The translations under genes were made by a program, and so were the position numbers. Positions 55,582 through 64,000 of a stretch of DNA of 64,000 nucleotides are shown here, piece by piece. Position 1 is the stretch's first letter. Every line of letters begins with the position of its first letter. The DNA is taken from positions 1-64,000 of the forward strand of contig LATX02000186.1 in assembly GCA_001466705.2 (NCBI GenBank), written 5' to 3'. Source of the stretch: Moniliophthora roreri. Taxonomy: Eukaryota > Basidiomycota > Agaricomycetes > Agaricales > Marasmiaceae. Below the pieces are notes generated by a model. The model was not told where the DNA came from, did no database searches, and saw nothing but the letters and a program-made list of their open reading frames with translations.

Positions 55582-58362
55582 ATGGCCACAATCCTTCTCT
55601 CTCAGCATTCATCGAATCCCTTAGAGCGCTGCTCATCCGATGTCCGACCCGGAAATATGTTCAGCGGCTTGCTCAACAAACAAACGGCACCATCATCCGA
55701 TTCTATTAAGCAAGAGAACTATATCAAGCATATTAATGCAGTCATTCCCTCGATAAAGTTTGGTCAAGATGTCCCGATACGTACCAAGAGCACCGTTTGT
55801 GTGGATCAGGATGAGGATATGGACGAGGAGGATGACGAGTTGATTATTGTTGACGACGACGAAAGACAGGTGGAAAAGACGGCGAGGGCGAAAGCCAAAG
55901 TGGCAAGTAATGACCGCTACAGCGATGTTATGGAAGGTTTTGACGAAGAGTTGGATCGGGATGTCGATGGCGAAGCAAATGATGAGCAGGAGGAGGAAGG
56001 GCAGCGACAATCCGGTGACGACATAGATGTGGCCTCAGACGATGAAGAGAATACACTCTCTCGAAAGCCTCCGGAAGAACAAGAAGAGATTATGGCCGAG
56101 ATAGCAGACTTGGAGGCAGCACTGGGCCCGCAACTGACAGAAGACTACAAACTACTTGACCGCCTAGGCACGGGAACATTTTCGTCCGTATACAAAGCAA
56201 TCGACCTTTATTACCATACAAAGTGGGACAACACGCCTTGGCATGGTCGACATCCACCCCATTCATCAGCTCATTACCAATCTCTGCCCCGACCGCAAGG
56301 ATTCAGAGTCTATGTCGCCATAAAACGCATCTACGTTACTAGTAGCCCGGAAAGGATCAAGAACGAGATCAGCATTCTCGATGAATGTCGTTCCTGCAGA
56401 CACGTTTCGCAGCTGATCACCGCGTTCAGAGAGAAGGACCAGGTTGTGGTCGTCATGCCGTATCAAAGAAACGATGACTTCAGAGTATGTTTTTGGTCTC
56501 CTCCTGGCTCACCGGCACTCATACCTCCTTCATTAGGAATACTTCACGGAAATACCAATGCTTGGTATCAAATCCTACTTTCGTTGTCTATTCCGAGCAT
56601 TACGCGACATACATGCAAGAGGCATCATTCATCGCGACCTGAAACCTGCAAACTTTCTCTTCGACCCACGAACTGGGATAGGAACATTGTGCGATTTTGG
56701 CTTGGCATGTGTGCGTGCCGCTGTGCTTCCGTATTTCATCCATGAGAGGCTCATTGACCCTTCGCTATAGCGTATGGAACCAAGCTCACAGCACAGCAGT
56801 TGCGTGCATACACCTCCAACAGCGGAGAACCCTCACGGAAAACTCAAAGATAAGAAGGACTATGACGTAGAAGAAGCCAAGAAAGCCTCGAAGGAGTCGA
56901 GATATAAGTCCGGTCTTCCCCCCGAAAAGGTTGGCTACCCCGAAAAGGATCCCAGGTGAGCAAGCTTATTACACACCTCAGATCCCGGCTCACCGGTTTT
57001 CTCCCGTAGGCCTCATTCAAAGGCAAACCGTGCTGGTACTAGAGGTTTTCGAGCACCCGAGGTTCTACTGAAATGCAGCGACCAGACTGGCGGTAAGTGT
57101 CTTGACGAACATGACTCTGCCCCGTCTGACAGTTTACCTCAAGCTATTGATATGTGGTCTGCGGGGATGATCCTTCTTTTCTTCCTGACGCACAAGTTCC
57201 CGCTTTTTCAGTCCAATGACGATGTAGAGGCCCTCATGGAGATTGCTGTTATTATTGGCAGGAGACAGATGGAGAGAGTCGCTACACTTCATGGTCAGCT
57301 ATTCTCGAATCTGTTAGCTGTTACACCAATGCTTATACACTAGCCTTAGGTCGAATCTTTGCCACTAACGTACCCTCCCTCACTCATGATGGCATGTCAT
57401 GGGAAGACTTCGTTCAGAAGCAAAACTCCAAGTTATATACGCCACCAGAGCCCAATGTCAACTATTACCCATACTCCAAGCAGCTTCACGATGCTCAACA
57501 GCGTCGACTGGAAAGAGTAGATGCTGACACTGACGCTGATGTAGATGCTGATACTGAAGCCGACGATGACTTCGACGAGCACCCGGGCTCGGCTATCTCT
57601 TCGCCACCTAGTGCATTAAGCATCAATACCCGTCTCGACTCTTCAGGCACCTCTAGCCTAGCCTTCCCTACATCGCCACCCAAAACCCTCTCATCACCAG
57701 AAGTCTCACCAACTACACCTGTCCGGCGTACTGATAAACAACGGGCCAGTTCTGGTCTGTCCTCCCAAGATCCGGATTTCGCCTTGAAAGCACCTTCGAA
57801 GAAATCACACGAACAAGACGTGAAGATCGCCTTTGACTTGTTGGAAAAGCTGATGCATCCGCTGTCGACATCGAGGATCACACCTCGACAAGCGTTATAT
57901 CATCCGTTCCTTTGGAACGGGAAGAAACGAGAGGATCGTATGAAGAGCGGGCGAAGGAGTCGAACGGCTAGCCTGCGAGGAGGGCAAAAGGTCGCTTCAG
58001 AGTTTATTGACTTGGACGAAGATATGGAGGATGAAATCAAACCTAACACAAGCTCTACAAAGGAAGACAATTCAACTTCGAGCGACGAGGAGACAGAATT
58101 GTCTGATGACGAATTTGTTCCTCATCCCTTTGGGAAGGGCGTTTGTGCAAATTATCACTTCCGCGATGCCGTAACGGAGGAGCCATGCGTGCAGGTCTAT
58201 GCCGATGAAGACGATACGAATGCCGGAGGTAACAGGAAGGTTCCACTGAACAGGAAAATGGAGGTGGTGAGGTTGGTTAGCGGGGAGGGAGTGGCTATTG
58301 GCAAGCAACCATGTGAGTATCATGAGGTTGGGTATGACCTCGACATGACCCTCATCGGTTGA
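55582..58362 (+). CDS. Cdc7-type protein kinase (DDK catalytic subunit)
   Basis: The ATG at 55,582 starts MATILLSQHSSNP. An acidic N-terminal region (55,800-56,060) precedes the kinase domain: LLDRLGTGTFSSVYKA (P-loop) near 56,150, VAIKRIY (catalytic Lys) near 56,315, SILDECRSCRHVSQLI, IIHRDLKPANFLFDP near 56,625, CDFGLA near 56,690, and, after a long insertion (56,770-56,955), GTRGFRAPEVLLKC (activation segment) near 57,035. DMWSAGMILLFFLTHKFPLF follows near 57,150, and after a further intron GMSWEDFVQKQNSKLY. The kinase end lies near 57,790-57,910 (FDLLEKLMHPLSTSRITPRQALYHPF). Insertions between VII-VIII and X-XI are the hallmark of Cdc7, which phosphorylates MCM helicase to fire origins with a Dbf4 partner. 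The C-terminal tail ends at TGA 58,360. All catalytic residues are present. Confidence 0.9.
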
Positions 58363-58732
58363 AGGGAGTGATGGGTAATGTTTTGATTCCGCCGAGAGTG
58401 CTTTGCTGCCTCCCTGGGGGTTTGCTTTTGTAATTTTATTTGCCTTTACAGCACTTTACGGTCCTTCACTATAATTGTGTATGTACTGCAGAATCGCCTG
58501 TCAAGAAGGCGGTCCTTGTACTGGTACCAACTGACTAGCAATTTGGAATGTATCGTCGTTTCGGATGTGAGAGGCTGAGAGCAAGTACTCGGCCCCCGAC
58601 GTTGTCAAGGTAATCAGAAAGCATCGTGCCAAGCTTCCAAAGTACAATTACGAGATTACGAACTACTTTACGGAAATGAAATACAGTGCAATATGTGTAC
58701 AGAAAACGCTGAGCCTTCACCGGTTGATTTCA
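58363..58732. other. intergenic, nothing recognised
   Basis: 3' flank of the kinase gene. No supported feature. Confidence 0.45.
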
Positions 58733-59460
58733 ACGTCCATACCTTCTGCTTCCAATTCTTGAAGTCGAAAGTTCCTCTGCATCAGGAAGTAAAGATTCAA
58801 GTCTTGGTCTCTTTCTTGACAGGCTTCAGCCCGTCAAGGGACCTGCACCCGGACATGCTGAAGGAAGTTTCCAATCCCAACAGCCGACGTTTCATCCTAG
58901 ATTCCAGCATCTCCAAATGTACTCGCAAATGGTCAAGAGGAGGGAGCGGAGGGAAGGCAAAGGAATCGTGGGAGCGAGACCTAATGAGTCCGGGACGAAG
59001 TAACATATTGCAAAAGATTCGATGTCATTGCAAATCAAGAGGATCATCTCAATGACCTGGATAACCTGGATATCGTATAGCTCTAGAGAAGTTATTTGCA
59101 TGAAGGGTAACGAGTCCAAATGCGCCTCGCGTACACATTCACAAGTCTTGGCGCCCCGCGTACTGATGCCTAGAACCAATGATTCCCTAGCGTCATCTAT
59201 GCTTGATTCATTGCTGAAGGTGCGTAGTAGTGGAAATGACGGGTCGGCGAAGAATGTGTCGATACTTTCCCAGCTCACGCCAGATCGAGCCTTGCAACAT
59301 CTCCTGCATGAGCGTCCTGAGGATATCCAAGCCGAACAAGCCAAACTGATACCGGGATCATCCAGGTCATCTTGGCTGATCCTCTGTCAAGCAACTCTAA
59401 AGACTGCGATTTCTGCTGCGGCGGGAACATGGTCTGAACGGACGACATCATGATCCATCC
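58733..59460 (-). pseudogene. F-box/LRR-type fragment
   Basis: Minus-strand text near 59,260-58,920 includes FADPSFPLLRTFSNESS, SLPFMQITSLELYDIQVIQVIEMI and IPLPSLRSLLLTICEY, the Leu-rich repeat rhythm of the C-terminal half of Agaricomycete F-box proteins. The frame shifts near 58,895 and no F-box is seen upstream. It is a truncated or decayed copy. Confidence 0.4.
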
Positions 59461-59835
59461 CAGGAGGAGAGCGAGGAAGCTGGAGACGAATTCGGGCTGG
59501 CACTTGTCGTAAAGAACGATGCATAATACTGTTCGGGTCGGTCATCCCCAATTATTCGTCTGACTTCCTGTGATCAATATGAACTTGAGCAAAATAACCG
59601 AAATAAACGTACATTTAAGGGGGCTTGGAAAATGATTTGATTAAGGGTTGCGATGGTGGTGACAAGAATGATTCAAGACACATTGGTACCATTGGAGGGA
59701 CAATGACGGTTTCGCTACCGATGACGATCGGAAATCGCCACGTTGCAAGGTACTACTCCAATGCGCCTGGATGAGCGACCCGAATGAAAAATTATACATG
59801 AATACTGAACATTCAAGTTTTGCTCGTCCGTAACA
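59461..59835. other. intergenic, nothing recognised
   Basis: No supported gene. It is the 3' flank of the oxidoreductase gene. Confidence 0.45.
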
Positions 59836-61281
59836 TCATTCCTCAGCCACCAAAATAATCTTCTTCCCAAAATTGATTCCCTTTTGTACTTCCAAGATGG
59901 CTTCTCCCGAGTTTTCAAGACCCTTGGTGATGTCTTCACGATGCCTGAGCTTTCCGCTCGCCACCAGCGGTGGTACCTCCTTCCAGAATGCCGCATCCCA
60001 CTTGGGAGCGAGGTCAAAGGCCAGGAACCCATGGATATGTAAAGAACGGCCGTAGATAGCCCACAAGTTCTGTAGAAAAATTAGGTTCGATGGGACGAGT
60101 ATATATAATGCTTGTACTTACCTTGAGATGTGTACCGTCCTGGTTGTTGTACTCGGATACCATACCGCAGACGATGATTCTGGCATGATGGGCGGTTGCT
60201 CCAAGTGCAGTATCAAGAGTAGGCCCACCTACGTTATCCCAGTAGCTGTGTGATGATTTTGTCAGAATAAAACGTTTGGAAAGGTAGGCAGGCCAAATCA
60301 CACGTTCAAAGGACCTCCTTGCCTCAATATCTCCGATGTGTCGATAGTCTTATAGTTAAACGCGACATCAGCACCGACCTCCTTGCACTCTTTGACTTTA
60401 TCGTCGGTTCCAGCTGAAGTAATGACCTTCATGCCGTCGAGCTTTGCAAGTTGAATAACGAAACTGTGAGCAAAGTCAGTTACGTGACTAGCAAGTCGTG
60501 CAATGTAACACTCATGATCCGACAGGCCCAGCACCACCAGAAACAAACGCAACCTCTCCCTGAATAATTTCATGTTAGGCGATGGTGCGTACCATGCATC
60601 TGTACGACATGCCTTCTTTGCCTGCGAGTACTCCCTCCACCCATAGTATGCCGTCTTCCCTGGAGCGGGGGTCAGCACTACCGCCCGGATGAAGATGTGA
60701 CAGATTCCTCACCCATCATCCCAAGAGGACTCAGATAAACGGGCAATGACAGGTCTCAAGGTAACCTTGTTAATAATCCTTTTTGGTATGACATATTCCT
60801 CAAAGTCTAGGTGTCGTCGACAGTCCATTGAGTGCCCAGCTCAGAATCGTTCTAAAACGTACTAATCATTCCATAAACGTAATCTCCAGGCTTATATTCG
60901 GCGTGCTCTGATCTTAGCACCTTTCCAATGCCAAGGCCATAAATACTGTGAAGCGACGTGATTCAGCACTATTGAGAGTACAATTAGTAGTCAATGATAC
61001 ACACGGTTCGCCGAGAATGTAAGGTTCTGAATAGTATTGAATCTTGCAGTTTCGCATTTTGCCTCGCATGTAAGGATCCACGGAGAGTAGGAGTGTTTTC
61101 ACGAGGATGCTTCCGTTTAGAGGTACGTTATCGATATCTAAGGTCTGCTTGTCATCGTATACGGTCGTCTTTCCGGGTTCAGGGTAGCCTGTGGATGTCA
61201 ATACACTGAATAAATAGAGAAGTGAACCATGCCTTGGGCGATTTCATTGAAGATAAGTCTGCCGTTTCGCACAGGAGTCAT
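59836..61281 (-). CDS. NADP-dependent medium-chain oxidoreductase (leukotriene-B4 dehydrogenase-like), possible splice decay
   Basis: The ATG at 61,281 starts MTPVRNGRLIFNEIAQ. It belongs to the zinc-free MDR group: DIDNVPLNGSILVKTLLLSVDPYMRGKMRN near 61,140-61,055, IYGLGIGKVLRSEHAEYKPGDYV near 60,945-60,880, a nucleotide-binding Rossmann segment GEVAFVSGGAGPVGS then FVIQLAKLDGMKVITSAGTDDKV near 60,570-60,390, VYWDNVGGPTLDTALGA near 60,240, and GKLRHREDITKGLENSGEAI near 59,960-59,895. It ends IILVAEE at TGA 59,836. Such enzymes reduce alpha,beta-unsaturated ketones with NADPH. Joining exons needs donors GC at about 61,231 and 60,570 and an AT at about 60,522, and the piece at about 60,665-60,790 does not join cleanly, so the gene may be decaying. 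Confidence 0.75.
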
Positions 61282-62036
61282 GAAGGTGTCACTCGCTGGG
61301 ATTCCCTGCCATGACAGTGAACTCGCCACCCACTTATTTCAATGATAGATAGTATTTATCGCCGCCGAAAGGTAGGCATCCGAAAATCGGATACGCCTGA
61401 AATTTTCTCCTTGTAGCTCTTCAAGCTTCAGCCTGTGAACTTCAGGGCCGATCGAAGGAGTTAAACTGAAGCTGCGAGCCGTTCCGCTGTCGAGGAAATG
61501 ATTTACGAGCTAGGATGGGAAGGCAAGTATAAGTCATCTGGGGTAAACGGACGACAAACTCTCAACGCACCATGACCAGTAAGTAGCTCAAGGCGCTTTA
61601 ACTCATATATCACACATACACTATGGATCTGATAGTCACGGAGCAAGGCTGGCAATATTTGCAAGACATGTGACCTGCACCGACCTTGGGACGCGACTGC
61701 CGACTCCGCGTTGATTGTGAAACTCTAACGATTTGTCATTGGTTTTCATGGCTCTGGTACATAAAGGTAAGGCTTGCTTTCTCATTCTGGAGTCACCCCA
61801 TTGAATTATTTGGTTTGTAGGCATCCAAGCCTGCCCATATCACCGCTGCTCGTTCGACAAGCGGTCCGGGATGGCACATCTTGAGCCTACTTTGACAAGG
61901 CAGCTTATGCTTCTCCTCCTCTCACGCCCTCGATCTCGTGAACAATATCCGCATGAAAATCTAGGAACGAATGAAAGCAAGAGTGATGTGCTCTCCATAA
62001 ATTAGTGAAGGAGGTACGTGACTCGAGTACCTTCCA
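61282..62036. promoter_or_regulatory. divergent intergenic region between oxidoreductase and GH106-like genes
   Basis: 755 bp between divergent start codons. It includes short frames without features and probably both promoters. No convincing TATA box. Confidence 0.4.
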
Positions 62037-64000
62037 ATGCTCGATTTATGGTACCTTTTTCTACCAGTTGTCCTTACCAGCCAGGCCTGTTCTCAAAACT
62101 CTGAGTCTGGAGGTACTTTTAGTTCTCCACGTACTGGCGTGAAATGGCGTTACTGGCTGCAGGATGCGTCTGCAGACCTCGATATCATTCGTTCCGACAT
62201 GGCCGAGATTGCGAAAGTAGGATCATCTGGGCTCGAATGGCTGAGGTATGTACTAATACTTGCGATTTGTTAATTCAGTGTTTAACTAAGCTTCACTACT
62301 AGCTATCAGTCGTATGGAGGCGTCCAGTCGAACACAGGGCATACCATCGTCGATCCAACCGATTATGCATTTGGCTCGGAACGCTTTGTAACAGTAACAT
62401 CCACGATGATCCAGGCTGCTATTCAACATAATCTAACGGTCGACTTTGCACTGGGACCAGCTCAGGGGGCAGGCATACCCGTTCACCCCGATGACGTTGA
62501 CAAGGAGGGCATGCTTACGGAACTCGTCGTCGGGCATCGTTTCTTAAACCCAGGCGAATCGTTCGATTGAATCACTTCCTCTACCAAACACACCACCATT
62601 TATTGCGAATGACGGCATAATTAGGAATGCAAACGCAACCAAAAGAATACTCGTCGCCGTATTGGGAGCCCAGTTAGTTGACCCTAGCCAAGTCACTCAG
62701 CGAAGAGTAACTCTGGATCACACTACCCTTATTGATCTTACCAAGGAGGTTCAAGGAGCCGATGATTCTCATACGGTTTCCTGGACGCCAGAAACCAACA
62801 CCACGAATGTGCTTCTGGCGTATTATTACCGAAGAAATGGGTTCCCTGAAGCCGTAGGTGGCTTCAATGGCACTCAAGATGAGAAGCCAGGATCATGGGG
62901 AGCTTTTGTCGTAGATCATTTCTCTCCCACTGGAGTCAATGTATCCTCGAGTTTCATCCAACAAAACATCCTTTCAAAAGACGAAATTGGCGAGATGCTT
63001 GCGCAACCTGGCGTTGGAAAATACATGTGGGAAGATAGTGTTGAGTTTCAAGGGCAGGTTTGGTGGACAGACAGTCTCGCAGATAGATTCAGTGCGCGAA
63101 AAGGCTACACTATCCAAAGGGTGCTTCCCATCCTTCATACACTTGCTCGTGGTCGTACGTCTATCACTCTCATTCATTTGAAATCACTCTCATCCTCTAT
63201 AGGCGGTCAGGCATTGAACCAAACCTTTCAGTATTCGGATAGGAACATTTCACTCGCTTTTTTAGAGGATTATCGAGATACTACAGTAGGCCTCCTTTCC
63301 ATGGGCCTACTAATATGTCGCTGATTAGGTGGACAGACGTCTTTATACCTCGAATACATATCAGCTTTCAACGAATGGTCCCATTCCGTCGGCATGGAGT
63401 TCTCTCATCAGCCTGCCTATGGGTTTGACCTGGATGTTGCGGCCAGCGCGAGCATTCCTAACGTCCCGGAAATTGAATCACTAGGCGTGCCATCTATTGA
63501 TGAAGCTCGTCAATTGTCTGGTGGTGTGCATCTAGGTAATCACAGACTTCTTTCCAGTGAAATTGGAGCTCGGGTCTTTCGCACCGTTCGGCTTTCGATG
63601 GCAGAGTTACTGGAAGATTGTAAACGCCAGTTTGCCAGTGGTGTCAACCTCGCGGTTTTGCATGGATATCCGTATAGTGGAGCCTATCCTGAGACGACTT
63701 GGCCGGGGATAGCAACTTTTGCGTGAGTACGAGCTCTAAATATTTGATACCTATATTGATTCTTATTCAGATACAACTTTGCTGAGATGCATGGTCCCCG
63801 GAATCCAGCATCGGATCATTACAAGGAATACCTCGGCTTCCTTGCTCGGAACCAATACATTCTACAATCCGGCATAGCGAAGGTAGATGTAGCTGTCTAC
63901 CGCAAGGAATACAACATCGATGCGACTCCTCCTTTCCGGGACCAATCTCTTCATCATGCAGGATATACTTACGAATACGCCAGCCCCGAAAATTTCAAAC
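62037..64000 (+). CDS. GH106-like (alpha-L-rhamnosidase-type) secreted enzyme, truncated by the window end, possible frameshift
   Basis: The ATG at 62,037 gives a signal peptide LWYLFLPVVLTSQACSQ. Then comes the start of the family: GVKWRYWLQDASADLDII and DMAEIAKVGSSGLEWLSYQSYGG, joined by a GT-AG intron (about 62,246-62,302). Further blocks: VDFALGPAQGAGIP near 62,450, SWGAFVVDHFSPTGV near 62,895, SLADRFSARKGYTI near 63,070, and EIGARVFRTVRLSMAEL plus FASGVNLAVLHGYPYSGAYPETTWPGI near 63,560-63,710, fitting GH106 catalytic-module text. GH106 removes rhamnose from pectins such as RG-I. After GESFD a TGA occurs at 62,568, and the neighbouring frame carries on with LPLPNTPPF, so a one-base indel or an undetected splice lies there. 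The C-terminus is beyond the window. Confidence 0.7.

Noticed and set aside
55693..56010. Minus-strand hydrophobic frame opposite the Cdc7-like N-terminus
   Set aside because: It is the antisense of the acidic N-terminal region; such antisense frames look falsely membrane-like.

Overview
The window looks like nuclear DNA of an Agaricomycete (mushroom-forming basidiomycete). Evidence: intron-dense genes with roughly 50-60 nt GT-AG introns, F-box/LRR and NACHT gene families, an alpha-kinase relic, a CBM1 secreted protein, a GH106-like enzyme and chromodomain Gypsy retrotransposons. The species cannot be named from the sequence. There are no tRNA, rRNA or CRISPR features that I can support.

Positions 1-27,100 are an AT-rich, transposon-packed block with no intact host gene. 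From left to right it holds: a 285-bp repeat in two copies, one split by a solo LTR with a clean 5-bp target duplication; a three-unit minisatellite; an almost complete chromovirus-type Gypsy element (3015-11879, TSD atgcc) carrying three CACTA-ended miniature transposons; a decayed alpha-kinase gene; a gag-protease-RT fragment of a second Gypsy lineage, joined head-on to an RNase H fragment of another; a 1.1-kb duplication across an N; and a minus-strand RT-RNase H retroelement with DIRS-like features. Open frames here are broken mostly by TGA, often where Arg (CGA) is expected, which suggests cytosine deamination.

Positions 27,700-64,000 are normal gene-rich euchromatin. Plus strand: a cytochrome P450, a stomatin-family protein, a Tyr/Pro-rich small protein, Cdc7-type kinase and a GH106-like secreted enzyme that runs off the end. 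Minus strand: an EVE-domain protein divergent from the stomatin gene, a single-pass membrane protein, a SET-domain (SMYD-like) protein, an F-box protein with a basic tail, a CBM1 protein, a promethin/LDAF1-like hairpin membrane protein, an INO80-complex Ies2/PAPA-1 protein and a zinc-independent MDR oxidoreductase. Between them lie decayed F-box/LRR copies and a NACHT NTPase pseudogene.

The genes do not form one pathway. Three loosely nuclear genes (SET, Ies2, Cdc7) and two likely plant-biomass genes (CBM1, GH106-like) happen to be neighbours. Exon boundaries were worked out by hand from splice motifs and reading frame and are approximate where noted.
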